Source: Corynebacterium breve
Lineage (GTDB): Bacteria > Actinomycetota > Actinomycetes > Mycobacteriales > Mycobacteriaceae
Reading direction: 5' to 3'
DNA: 64,000 bases
Assembly: GCF_030252165.1 (NCBI RefSeq)
Contig: NZ_CP126969.1
Location: 310,001 to 374,000, forward strand
Positions within the stretch are counted from its first letter, which is position 1, and each line of letters begins with the position of its first letter. The notes below the pieces were generated by a model. That model was not told the origin of the DNA and ran no database searches. It was given only the letters and a program-made list of their open reading frames with translations. Shown piece by piece: positions 25,677 through 34,007 of this stretch. The position numbers and the translations under genes were made by a program.

Positions 25677-27020
25677 ATGACTCGACTGTTTGGAACCGAC
25701 GGTGTCCGTGGCCTAGCCAACGACACCCTCACTGCCCCTCTCGCCCTCAAGCTCGGCGCAGCCGCCGCGGTGGTCCTAACCAAGGATCGTGGATCGCACC
25801 AGCGCCGCCCGATCGCACTGATCGGCCGTGACCCGCGCGTCTCCGGCGAGATGCTGGCAGCGGCGATGGCAGCAGGCATGGCATCCCGTGGCGTTGACGT
25901 ACTGCGCGTCGGTGTCATCCCCACCCCAGGCCTGGCGTACCTTACCGACGACTACGGCGCGGACATCGGCGTGATGATCTCCGCATCCCACAACCCGATG
26001 CCAGACAACGGCATCAAGTTCTTCTCCGCAGGCGGGCACAAGCTTCCCGACGATGTCGAAGACGAAATTGAAGCGGCGCTCGCCGATCTCGAAGAGGGTG
26101 GCCCAACCGGAACTGGCATTGGCCGCGTGATCGAAGAAGCACCGGACGCACAGGGACGCTACCTGGCGCACCTCGCAGAGGCAGTCAAGACCTCGCTGAA
26201 GGGCATCAAAGTTGTCGTCGATGCGGCAAACGGCGCAGCCAGCGAGGTTGCTCCGAAGGCCTACGAGGCAGCTGGCGCGGAGGTCATCTCGATCTTTAAC
26301 AAACCAGACGCGTTCAACATCAACGACAATTGCGGTTCCACCCACATGGATCAGATCCAGAAGGCTGTTGTGGAGCACGGTGCCGATTTGGGCCTCGCCC
26401 ACGATGGCGATGCGGATCGCTGCCTGGCCGTGGACGCTGAAGGCAATATCGTCGACGGCGACCAGATCATGGCGATTCTCGCGGTCGGCATGAAGGAGAA
26501 AGCATCGCTGCGCAATAACACCTTGGTAGCAACGGTCATGAGCAACCTTGGCCTGAAGATCGCGATGAAGCGCGAAGGCATCGACATTGTCGAAACCGCA
26601 GTGGGCGACCGCTATGTCCTCGAGGAACTCAACGCTGGCCGTTTTTCCTTGGGCGGAGAGCAGTCCGGCCATGTCGTGGTCCCTTCCTACGCGACCACCG
26701 GCGACGGCACCTTGTCCGGCCTCATGCTCATGGCGCGCATGGCGGAGACCGGAAAATCTCTGTCTGAGCTGGCTAGCGTCATGTCGGTCCTGCCGCAGGT
26801 TTTGATCAACGTCCCTGTCTCCAACAAGGCCACGATCATGGGAGCGCCTACTGTGCAGGAAGCGATCGCAGAGGCTGAAGCGGAGCTCGGCGACACCGGC
26901 CGCGTCCTCCTGCGCCCCTCCGGCACTGAGGAGCTTTTCCGCGTCATGGTGGAAGCTGCCGAAAAGGAACAGGCACGCAAGGTTGCGGGCCGTCTAGCTG
27001 CGGTTGTGTCCGCGGTCTAA
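25677..27020 (+). CDS. glmM: Phosphoglucosamine mutase
   Basis: Converts glucosamine-6-phosphate to glucosamine-1-phosphate for UDP-GlcNAc and peptidoglycan; glmS, the preceding step, is 2.6 kb downstream. The 447 residues start [12 protein letters not shown], the family N-terminus. The phosphoserine is S104 in SASHNP, metal ligands lie in DGDADRC, and GGEQSGH is the sugar loop. An ATG 9 bases earlier (25668) is possible, but the family start is at 25677. Confidence 0.97.
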   Translation: MTRLFGTDGVRGLANDTLTAPLALKLGAAAAVVLTKDRGSHQRRPIALIGRDPRVSGEMLAAAMAAGMASRGVDVLRVGVIPTPGLAYLTDDYGADIGVMISASHNPMPDNGIKFFSAGGHKLPDDVEDEIEAALADLEEGGPTGTGIGRVIEEAPDAQGRYLAHLAEAVKTSLKGIKVVVDAANGAASEVAPKAYEAAGAEVISIFNKPDAFNINDNCGSTHMDQIQKAVVEHGADLGLAHDGDADRCLAVDAEGNIVDGDQIMAILAVGMKEKASLRNNTLVATVMSNLGLKIAMKREGIDIVETAVGDRYVLEELNAGRFSLGGEQSGHVVVPSYATTGDGTLSGLMLMARMAETGKSLSELASVMSVLPQVLINVPVSNKATIMGAPTVQEAIAEAEAELGDTGRVLLRPSGTEELFRVMVEAAEKEQARKVAGRLAAVVSAV

Positions 27021-27038
27021 ACTTTTTTCGCCACTCAG

Positions 27039-27065
27039 GGAACCTTTTGCGTTGTAGAACAGTCC
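27039..27065 (+). promoter_or_regulatory. ECF-sigma-type promoter for the operon after glmM
   Basis: GGAACC (27039-27044), 17 bases, GTCC (27062-27065). Same -35, spacer length and ACAGTCCAATAG block as the promoter at 23590. It lies about 55 bases before the first gene. Confidence 0.7.
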
Positions 27066-27119
27066 AATAGGGGTGAAGTTCCTTCATCACCTACACCTCA
27101 CTAGAGGGGAGTGTTCTAC

Positions 27120-27428
27120 ATGTCCCAGTTAGACGCAGATTCCGAGCGCATTCGTTCGCTTCTGGCCAACCATGCCGAGATGTTCGCTCAGCTTCGCGAC
27201 GAAAGCGAGCAGCGGCCGCCTAATTTCTCTCCGGCTGCCGCTGGCGCTGGTTTCGCTTTGCAGGGCGATCGCCTCGCGTTAGCTTTGCAGCGACTCCACG
27301 AGGCCTCGGTACGCCGCCATCAAAATCGCCTGCATCATTTCGACAGGTTAGGCGAGCTCAATGACACCATCCAGGGCACAGACGAGCTCAACGCATCTGA
27401 ATTGAGGACGCGTGGCCTCGATGAATAA
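27120..27428 (+). CDS. Small helical protein, Rv3440c-like by position
   Basis: A 102-residue protein of unknown function. It is largely helical, has no signal peptide or WXG motif, and resembles in size and layout the EspC/WXG100-like small proteins. AGAGGGGAG precedes the ATG at 27120. It is the first gene of a three-gene overlapping operon directly after glmM, the place of Rv3440c-Rv3439c in M. tuberculosis. The shared ECF promoter suggests it is co-expressed with the WXG100 pair. Homology is inferred from position and size only. Confidence 0.75.
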   Translation: MSQLDADSERIRSLLANHAEMFAQLRDESEQRPPNFSPAAAGAGFALQGDRLALALQRLHEASVRRHQNRLHHFDRLGELNDTIQGTDELNASELRTRGLDE

Positions 27429-28416
27429 CCTGCAGCTGCTCGACGCCATCGCTAGCGAGGCCAGCTCCAACCCCAACATTGACTCCGGCAGCCTCGCCGG
27501 CATCCAGGATTACGCCAGTGGCATCCGAAGCGATCTGGCCAAACGCGAGGGGCTTGATACCTCACAGCTCCGCAGTGCAGCCTCGGCTCTCGGCGGTCGC
27601 GGCGGCGGGGTCCTAGACACCATCGGAAACGTCATCACCATCGTCGAATTCGGCAAGCAGCTTATCGACGACCTCTCCCCGCTGTTCGAAGGCATCGGCG
27701 AAGGGGCACCCGCCGAGCAGGAAAGGCGCATCGACAACGAGCACCGCGAATTCACAAAATGCCTTGATGACTTTAGCGCGCGGGCCGAAGAATGCGGCGA
27801 TTCTATCGACATCATTGCCGACGACGGCGACCAAGGCATCAATCTCTTGCTCGCGCTGATCCTGCGGTTGATGAAGTTCGCGCGTTTCTCGCCACCCGGC
27901 GTGATCATCGGGATCATCATTGACCTCATCATGAATGGTCTCGGCCAGGCGAAAGGCATCGCTGCCGATCAAAATGAGTCGATCGAAACTTGTTTGGACC
28001 GGGTGATCGAAGAAACAGAGGCTCTGTGTGACAAGGAAATGCCCGAGCCTTCGATTTATGTCGAACCCGAGGGGATCGTCGACAAGCAAGCTGACGCTGC
28101 GGAAATCCCCACCGATGCAGCGTCAGCGACCGGTGAGCTGACTCTGAAGCTTGAGATCAATCTAAACTGTGCGGTTCCGTCTGAATTTGTCGAGGAGCTC
28201 TCGACGATGATGACAGGCCCGCTTGCAACGCAGGACTGCGCTCCGCTACTCGGGGCTGCAGCAGCGATCAACGAGTCCGTGCAACCTACCGAAGTTGAAG
28301 AGCCTCCGATGCCCGCCGAGAAACTTGCTACCGCTCCTGCGGCAGCACCCATCGAAGAACCACCAGTAGTTGAAGAAGTACAGCCAAGTCGCGTCCGGAA
28401 AGTGGAGAAGTGGTAA
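27421..28416 (+). CDS. Unknown protein with central hydrophobic segment, candidate ESX-4-linked factor
   Basis: A 331-residue protein not assigned to a family. The ATG at 27421 overlaps the previous gene by 8 bases; a GTG at 27412 is an alternative. Residues about 55-85 and 155-185 (PPGVIIGIIIDLIMNGLG) are hydrophobic; two Cys pairs (KCLDDF...EECGD and ETCLDR...LCDKE) flank the second. The C-terminal 60 residues are Pro/Glu/Ala-rich and end in a basic KVEKW. In M. tuberculosis the Rv3439c gene stands at this place, but I cannot confirm homology. Possibly a secreted or chaperoned partner. Confidence 0.75.
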   Translation: MNNLQLLDAIASEASSNPNIDSGSLAGIQDYASGIRSDLAKREGLDTSQLRSAASALGGRGGGVLDTIGNVITIVEFGKQLIDDLSPLFEGIGEGAPAEQERRIDNEHREFTKCLDDFSARAEECGDSIDIIADDGDQGINLLLALILRLMKFARFSPPGVIIGIIIDLIMNGLGQAKGIAADQNESIETCLDRVIEETEALCDKEMPEPSIYVEPEGIVDKQADAAEIPTDAASATGELTLKLEINLNCAVPSEFVEELSTMMTGPLATQDCAPLLGAAAAINESVQPTEVEEPPMPAEKLATAPAAAPIEEPPVVEEVQPSRVRKVEKW

Positions 28417-28649
28417 TGGATTTCTACGAATTTGCAGAGAACTTCCAAAGGCGCACCGCGAAGCGCATGGTGGACTTTGAAGCGGCGTTGCTCAAGGCAC
28501 AAAAGCAGATGGAGGAAACAGTCCGGCAGCAGGAGATCGCGCGGCAGATGAACATCAAAAAGCCACCGACAATGTACCCAAAGGGCACAATTCGCGGTGG
28601 CAAGGTCCAGGGCGTGCTGCGGAGAGAAGCCCCAGGAGGGATGAACTAG
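28416..28649 (+). CDS. Small coiled-coil protein of the same operon
   Basis: A 77-residue protein of unknown function. The start overlaps the upstream stop as TAATG. Residues 5-48 form an amphipathic helix rich in K, E and Q (likely coiled coil), followed by a basic Pro/Gly-rich tail. It has no membrane segment or signal peptide. Its 3' end overlaps the convergent hydrolase gene by 4 bases. Confidence 0.7.
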   Translation: MDFYEFAENFQRRTAKRMVDFEAALLKAQKQMEETVRQQEIARQMNIKKPPTMYPKGTIRGGKVQGVLRREAPGGMN

Positions 28650-29500
28650 AACAGGCGAGTGTCGTCCTTGGCAAAACCGGCCTTGTCGGCGAGTTCAAGG
28701 CCGGCGTAGGAGCTTACCTTTGGGCCAGTTGCCTCAGGGTCGGAAAAGTCGGAGTACTTGCCCTCGTTGTCCAGTTGGTGCAACAGGAACCCGGTGACCA
28801 GACCCCATGCAGTCTCGCGGGCAGCGGTCTTAGGCAACCCGGCCCCGAGAATGAACTGGAAGCCAGCATCTTCGGCGAAGCTCTGCTGGTTACCGTTTTC
28901 GATCTCACGGTAGGCAACGTCGCCCTTCCAGTTGTAAGCAAGTTTCGCTGGGTTTCCGGCATCGAATAGTTCGCTCTTTCCCGAGCCGATCACCAGGGCT
29001 GGCGCTTCGATTGTGCGCGCTGCTGCCGCTGCGGATGGGCTGGTGTTCGCGGGATAAATCGCCGCAACCGCGCCTACCTTCGGGTTGTCGGCGGCGGTGA
29101 GGACCGCCGCGCCGCCACCCATACCGTGTCCAACCACGCCAAGTTTCTTCGGGGAAACGCTGACGTTACCGTTGCCAAGCTTGACACCAGCGACGATCTG
29201 CAACGCGGATTCCAAATCCGCGGCAAACCCGGCGTGGTCTGGGTTAAACCCGATCTCGGTGTCGGGCGCAGCCACGACGATGCCCCAGCTAGCCAAGTGG
29301 CGCAGGGTGGCGTGGTAGTGCTTGATCGGCTTGGTCCAATCATGGCCGAAAGCGATCGCTGGCAAACCGTTTCCCTTTTCCGGGGTGTAGATCTTTCCAG
29401 GGAGGCCGGTGTAGCCGAGGTCGCCTTCAAGCACATGGTGCGGACCGCGCTTGGACAGTTCCTTTAACGATTTCTTCAAATTCGCAGACACATAAGCCAC
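28646..29500 (-). CDS. Alpha/beta hydrolase-like protein without the serine nucleophile
   Basis: A 284-residue dienelactone-hydrolase/PET-hydrolase-like alpha/beta fold protein. The nucleophile elbow reads GHGMGGG at 124-130, so the serine of GxSxG is a glycine (residue 126). An oxyanion-side FGHDW (51-55) and an acidic DA/GN loop remain, and no other GxSxG is present. The GTG at 29500 is the preferred start, since it gives the family-like MAYVSANLKK. A binding or scaffold role is therefore more likely than esterase activity; this is inference. Confidence 0.8.
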   Translation of the reverse strand: MAYVSANLKKSLKELSKRGPHHVLEGDLGYTGLPGKIYTPEKGNGLPAIAFGHDWTKPIKHYHATLRHLASWGIVVAAPDTEIGFNPDHAGFAADLESALQIVAGVKLGNGNVSVSPKKLGVVGHGMGGGAAVLTAADNPKVGAVAAIYPANTSPSAAAAARTIEAPALVIGSGKSELFDAGNPAKLAYNWKGDVAYREIENGNQQSFAEDAGFQFILGAGLPKTAARETAWGLVTGFLLHQLDNEGKYSDFSDPEATGPKVSSYAGLELADKAGFAKDDTRLF

Positions 29501-29618
29501 GATACTGGATTCTTTTCGCTGTGACGTGAAATCCGTCTCACCAGGAATTTTTCCAAGATGCGAAAAACTCACAGCGTTTTGCTGGTCACAGAATGTAGGT
29601 GTGATGAAAAACGTCGTT

Positions 29619-29624
29619 TATTCT
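29619..29624 (+). promoter_or_regulatory. -10 box of glmS, leaderless
   Basis: TATTCT ends 7 bases before the glmS ATG; no ribosome site or riboswitch-sized leader is present. Confidence 0.55.
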
Positions 29625-29631
29625 TTACGCC

Positions 29632-31494
29632 ATGTGTGGAATCGTCGGATATGTCGGAAATCAACAAGCCCTCAACATTGCAGTTGAGGCACTACGTCGC
29701 ATGGAATACCGCGGTTATGACTCCTCAGGCGTCGCAGTCGCTGGAGCTGGCACGATCGCGATGGCCAAGCGCGCCGGGAAACTCGCGAACCTGGAAGACA
29801 AGATCACCGAAGTAGGGGCGGACACTCTCCAAGGCACCACCGCCATCGGACACACCCGCTGGGCGACCCACGGACGCCCGACGGATGAAAATGCGCACCC
29901 GCATATGTCGTTTGACGGCAAGGTAGCGATTGTCCACAACGGCATCATCGAAAACTTCGCCCCGCTGCGCGACAAGCTTGAGCGCGACGGTGTGGAACTG
30001 AAATCCGAGACTGACTCCGAGGTCGCGGCCCATCTGTTGGCTCAGGCTTACAACGAAGGCGACACGCAGGGCGATTTCCGAGCGAGTGCGCTAAAGGTGC
30101 TTAACGGCCTCGAAGGCGCATTCACTTTGTTGTTCATGCACGCCGATCACCCAGACCAGATCATTGCCGCGCGACGGTCCACCCCGCTGATCGTTGGAGT
30201 GGGCGAGGGCGAGATGTTCCTCGGGTCTGATGTCGCTGCATTCATTGAGTTCACCAAACAGGCCGTGGAGCTGGGACAAGACTCCGTTGTCAGCATCACC
30301 GCCGATGGATACGAGATCATGAACTTCGACGGCAGCCCCGCTGAAGGCACCGAGTTCACCATCGACTGGGACCTCGAAGCCGCAGAAAAGGGTGGCTTCG
30401 ATTCTTTCATGATGAAGGAGATCCACGAGCAGCCCGCCGCCGTCCGCGACACCCTCGCGGGTCACTGGGATGGCGAGCGGGTCACTCTCGACGAAAACAC
30501 GATCTCCGACACCGACCTGAAGTCTTTCAACCAGGTCTTCGTCGTGGCTTGCGGCTCCGCTTACCACTCGGGACTTGCCGCAAAGTACGCCATCGAGCAC
30601 TGGGTGCGCATCCCGGTGCAGATCGAGGTGGCCAGCGAGTTCCGCTACCGAGACCCTGTGCTGGACGAGCGCACTTTGGTTCTCGCTATCTCCCAGTCCG
30701 GCGAGACCGCAGACACCCTAGAGGCCGTGCGCCATGCAAAGACTCAGGGTGCCAAAGTCCTCGCGGTGTGCAACACGAATGGCTCCCAGATTCCGCGCGA
30801 ATCGGACGCCGTGATTTATACCCACGCCGGCCCGGAAATCGGCGTGGCATCGACCAAGGCTTTCCTAGCCCAGGTGGCCGCGAACTACATCGTTGGCCTC
30901 GGCCTGGCGCAGGCGAAGGGGACCAAGTACCCCGACGAAATCCGTGCGATCTGGGAGGAGCTCGAGTGGATTCCGGCCAAGATCGAGCAGGTGCTGCAGG
31001 TCCGCGAGCAAATCGGCCAGATCGCTCAGACGCTGGGCCAGGTCAAGACGATGTTGTTCCTTGGCCGCGGCGTTGGTTTCCCGATCGCGCTCGAAGGAGC
31101 CTTGAAGCTCAAGGAGCTTGCGTATATCCACGCCGAGGGTTTCGCCGCAGGCGAGCTGAAGCACGGCCCGATCGCTCTGATCGAGGATGACCTGCCGGTC
31201 GTCGTCATCGTGCCTTCTCCGCGTGGAGTGTCCCAGCTGCATTCGAAGATCGTCTCCAATATCCAGGAAATCCGTGCGCGTGGTGCAAAGACCATCGTCA
31301 TCGCGGAGGAGGGCGATACCGCCGTCGAGCCATATTCCAATTGGCTCATCCGCATCCCGCAGACCCCGACGATCATGCAGCCGCTGCTTGCGACCGTTCC
31401 GCTGCAGTTCCTTGCGGCCGACATCGCGCTGGAGTGCGGCAACGAGGACATCGATAAGCCACGCAACTTAGCGAAGTCCGTCACTGTGGAATAA
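29632..31494 (+). CDS. glmS: Glutamine-fructose-6-phosphate aminotransferase (isomerizing)
   Basis: First committed step of UDP-GlcNAc synthesis: fructose-6-P plus glutamine gives glucosamine-6-P. The 620 residues comprise an N-terminal Ntn glutaminase domain with C2 (MCGIVGYVG) as nucleophile and two SIS domains (about 290-430 and 460-600) ending in the family tail PRNLAKSVTVE. Start choice is fixed because Cys must be residue 2. The promoter appears leaderless, so there is no glmS ribozyme as in Bacillus. Confidence 0.98.
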   Translation: MCGIVGYVGNQQALNIAVEALRRMEYRGYDSSGVAVAGAGTIAMAKRAGKLANLEDKITEVGADTLQGTTAIGHTRWATHGRPTDENAHPHMSFDGKVAIVHNGIIENFAPLRDKLERDGVELKSETDSEVAAHLLAQAYNEGDTQGDFRASALKVLNGLEGAFTLLFMHADHPDQIIAARRSTPLIVGVGEGEMFLGSDVAAFIEFTKQAVELGQDSVVSITADGYEIMNFDGSPAEGTEFTIDWDLEAAEKGGFDSFMMKEIHEQPAAVRDTLAGHWDGERVTLDENTISDTDLKSFNQVFVVACGSAYHSGLAAKYAIEHWVRIPVQIEVASEFRYRDPVLDERTLVLAISQSGETADTLEAVRHAKTQGAKVLAVCNTNGSQIPRESDAVIYTHAGPEIGVASTKAFLAQVAANYIVGLGLAQAKGTKYPDEIRAIWEELEWIPAKIEQVLQVREQIGQIAQTLGQVKTMLFLGRGVGFPIALEGALKLKELAYIHAEGFAAGELKHGPIALIEDDLPVVVIVPSPRGVSQLHSKIVSNIQEIRARGAKTIVIAEEGDTAVEPYSNWLIRIPQTPTIMQPLLATVPLQFLAADIALECGNEDIDKPRNLAKSVTVE

Positions 31495-31498
31495 AACC

Positions 31499-31564
31499 GA
31501 ACAGAAACGGCCGTTTATGGTGCTTTTCGACGATGCCACAGCCCATAAACGGTCACTTCTGTTC
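31499..31564. repeat. Long interrupted inverted repeat after glmS
   Basis: Outer arms GAACAGAA / TTCTGTTC (31499-31506, 31557-31564) and inner arms CCGTTTATGG / CCATAAACGG (31511-31520, 31543-31552) are separated by matching 4-base internal loops, with a 22-base loop. No T-tract follows. It may terminate transcription, or be a small repeat element. Confidence 0.75.
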
Positions 31565-31567
31565 AGA

Positions 31568-31573
31568 TAGGCT
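31568..31573 (+). promoter_or_regulatory. -10 box, leaderless gene at 31581
   Basis: TAGGCT ends 7 bases before the ATG. Confidence 0.5.
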
Positions 31574-31580
31574 GGAAAGC

Positions 31581-32024
31581 ATGGAGCCGGTAGTTTTTCA
31601 GCAGCGCCTCAACGGCAGTATTCGCACCTTCATACTCGTGCTCGGAGCTCTAAGCCTCCTCGGCGCAGCGGTTTCATGGATGTTTCAACGAAACCTTCTC
31701 GAGCTTGTGATCTACCTTGCCGCGGCAGCGTTCTTCTTTCTTTGCCTGCTCATCAAAGTGACGATGACCGTGCACGAAGCTGGCATTGACCTAACAATGC
31801 TGGGCGGGATTGCTGACGTGCACCTACCAGCGTCGTCGATCAAGGGTGTCACGCTGGGGCCAACCACCGGCCTCAAAGAAGGAGCCGGCATCCGCTTCAT
31901 CGGCAACGCAGAAGGGCTTATTGTGGGTGGCCCGACCATCAAGATCGAGCGCACCACCGCTCCGTACCTCGTCTCCATGGCCAATCCCGACGAGGCAATC
32001 GCAGCCATCAACCGGTGCTTTTAG
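31581..32024 (+). CDS. Small membrane protein of unknown function
   Basis: A 147-residue protein with two adjacent helices at about 15-33 and 40-58 (hairpin) and a 90-residue soluble C-terminal region with a pattern of short beta strands resembling a PH-like domain. Family not recognised. The start is set by the -10 box 7 bases before the ATG. Its stop overlaps the convergent hydroxylase gene by 4 bases. Confidence 0.7.
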   Translation: MEPVVFQQRLNGSIRTFILVLGALSLLGAAVSWMFQRNLLELVIYLAAAAFFFLCLLIKVTMTVHEAGIDLTMLGGIADVHLPASSIKGVTLGPTTGLKEGAGIRFIGNAEGLIVGGPTIKIERTTAPYLVSMANPDEAIAAINRCF

Positions 32025-33868
32025 CTCGGTACGTTGAGCAATTGGAGATCCTCAACTGACAGAGTTGCTGTTTTTGCACGGCTCAGGATGGATTCCAGCA
32101 CTGCTGTTAGAGCCTGAACAGGGTCGTCGACCATGGAGTGACAGCGCCAGCCGATGTGCTTATCTGGGCGGACGAGGATTACTCCGTCTTCTTCGACTTC
32201 ACGCTGGTGCATCCAGTCTCCGTAGAGATCGGTGATCTCGAGGCCTTCGCCAATGACAACTGCCTTCAGTTCAATACCTAGCTTTTCAGCAACCTGGACT
32301 GCGGCGTCTGCCCAAGGTTTACCGGTGATGCCAGTGAAGATGGTGAAGCCGGTGCCGGTTGCGATGTCGTGCGTGGAGAACTTCTCCAGGGTATTGCCCA
32401 ACCAAGCGTGTGGCAGACGCAGACCTGGGTACGTGGATTTCTGGTGGTGCAGCATGGGGTCCTCGGTGATTTCTGGACGCCCCCGACCATCGCAAACTGT
32501 CGCGGAGGATTGATAGAATTGCCCGATTTCAGTGCCTTGAGCATTGAATTCGTAATCTTTGTAGTCCAGCGCTTCACGCAGTGCTTTGCGACGAGCAGCG
32601 CCTTCCGCTGTTGGTTGTTTACGCAGCTGCAGACCCTCACGGAATTCTTCTTCTGTTTTTGCATCAGCAACGCCGAGTGCTTCGAAAATCGGGCCGTATT
32701 CACGGCTGGAATCATTCGCACGCGTCACGATTTGTTTTGCAACTGGTGCGCGCTCGACAGAGTAGGTGTCTAGGAGTTCTGGTCCTGCCTGCCCCTTGAT
32801 CACTGCCGCGAGCTTCCATGCCAGGTTGTAGGAGTCTTGGATGGAAGTGTTGGAACCTAGACCGTGGCTTGGTGGGTGACGGTGTGCTGCGTCGCCCGCG
32901 ATGAAAACACGTCCCTTTTGCATGTGGGTTGCGTACTGCTCGTTATTGCCCCACAGCGAGTAACCGGTAATTTCCATTTCCAGATCAGGGACACCGACGA
33001 GATTGCGTACGATGCGCTTCGCTTCTTCGTCGTTAAGCACCGGTGGCTCACCGTTGATGTCGAAGCCCCAGACAACGAGCCACTCGTCCCACATGCGAAC
33101 TGCGCGGATCAAGCCTGCGCCGATGCCACCGATGTTGGATCCAGGGTAGAAAACCCAGTAGAGGATGGATGGGCGATGAGCGACGAGGTGGGAAAGGTCT
33201 GCCTTGAAGGTGATATTCATGGAACCGCCGATGTCCATTGCGCCTTCAAAAGGCGTGTCAATGTCTTCGGCGACTTTGGAACGCGCACCGTCGGCGCCGA
33301 TCAGGTACTTTGCGCGAATGGTGTACTCATGGCCGGTAAGGCGATTGCGGACCTTGACGCTTACGCCTTCGTCGTCTTGCTCGTGGGAGAGGTACTCGGT
33401 GGAGAATTGGGTTTGGGTGCCTCGCTTGGTTGCGTTTTCTACCAAGATTGGCTCAAGCAGCGTTTGCGGAATATCGCAAGGCATTGCTGGTGAGGCAAGC
33501 TCGTAGTCTGCTCGGCGATCCGGGCGGAAACCCCAGGTTGGGCGGCGGCCGATTTCTTCACCTGCGAGAGTTTCGCAGTAGACGGTGTCGCCCATCTTGT
33601 CGTGCGGGGTAGCCTTTGCAAGAACTTCTTCTTCGAGGCCCACGTCACGCAGTACCTCCATGGTGCGCTGGTTCGTAATGTGCGCACGAGGGGTGTTTGC
33701 TGTCCAGCGATATTTGGTGATCATGATGTTGTCAACACCGTGCGTGGACAGGAAGAGCGATGCGGAAGCTCCGGCGGGGCCGGAACCGACGATCAAGACA
33801 TCAGTGGTGACGATATCTGTTTGCTCAGGGGCTTCGGTTGCAGCGAGACCATCATTGAAAACGGGCAT
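32021..33868 (-). CDS. FAD-dependent aromatic-ring hydroxylase (phenol/TfdB-like)
   Basis: A 615-residue class A flavoprotein monooxygenase. Residues 22-50 form the FAD Rossmann motif (DVLIVGSGPAGASASLFLS), the GD motif is AGDAAHRHPPSHGLGSN near residue 316, and DG-type contacts (GADGARSKVAED) lie near 191. A C-terminal thioredoxin-like domain from about 470 on matches the phenol hydroxylase/TfdB class. The substrate is probably a simple phenol, but which one cannot be inferred; no ring-cleavage genes are nearby. AAGGAG precedes the ATG. The AraC gene lies upstream on the same strand. Confidence 0.85.
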   Translation of the reverse strand: MPVFNDGLAATEAPEQTDIVTTDVLIVGSGPAGASASLFLSTHGVDNIMITKYRWTANTPRAHITNQRTMEVLRDVGLEEEVLAKATPHDKMGDTVYCETLAGEEIGRRPTWGFRPDRRADYELASPAMPCDIPQTLLEPILVENATKRGTQTQFSTEYLSHEQDDEGVSVKVRNRLTGHEYTIRAKYLIGADGARSKVAEDIDTPFEGAMDIGGSMNITFKADLSHLVAHRPSILYWVFYPGSNIGGIGAGLIRAVRMWDEWLVVWGFDINGEPPVLNDEEAKRIVRNLVGVPDLEMEITGYSLWGNNEQYATHMQKGRVFIAGDAAHRHPPSHGLGSNTSIQDSYNLAWKLAAVIKGQAGPELLDTYSVERAPVAKQIVTRANDSSREYGPIFEALGVADAKTEEEFREGLQLRKQPTAEGAARRKALREALDYKDYEFNAQGTEIGQFYQSSATVCDGRGRPEITEDPMLHHQKSTYPGLRLPHAWLGNTLEKFSTHDIATGTGFTIFTGITGKPWADAAVQVAEKLGIELKAVVIGEGLEITDLYGDWMHQREVEEDGVILVRPDKHIGWRCHSMVDDPVQALTAVLESILSRAKTATLSVEDLQLLNVPS

Positions 33869-33920
33869 TAGTTCTCCTTAGGATCAGGTGAAATGGACCT
33901 TGGGGGAGAATGTAACGCGG

Positions 33921-33964
33921 GTCACGTTTATTGGGTAGTGGTAAGTGCGGTCACGTCTGCTGGG
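33921..33964. promoter_or_regulatory. Direct repeat before hydroxylase gene, likely AraC operator
   Basis: GTCACGTTTATTGGG (33921-33935) and GTCACGTCTGCTGGG (33950-33964) match at 12 of 15 bases, 29 bases apart. Position between the AraC gene and the hydroxylase, on the promoter side of the latter, suits tandem AraC half-sites. Confidence 0.6.
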
Positions 33965-34007
33965 GGCGATTTAGTGTCCGCTGGAGGCCAAAATGAGCGC
34001 GAAGATT

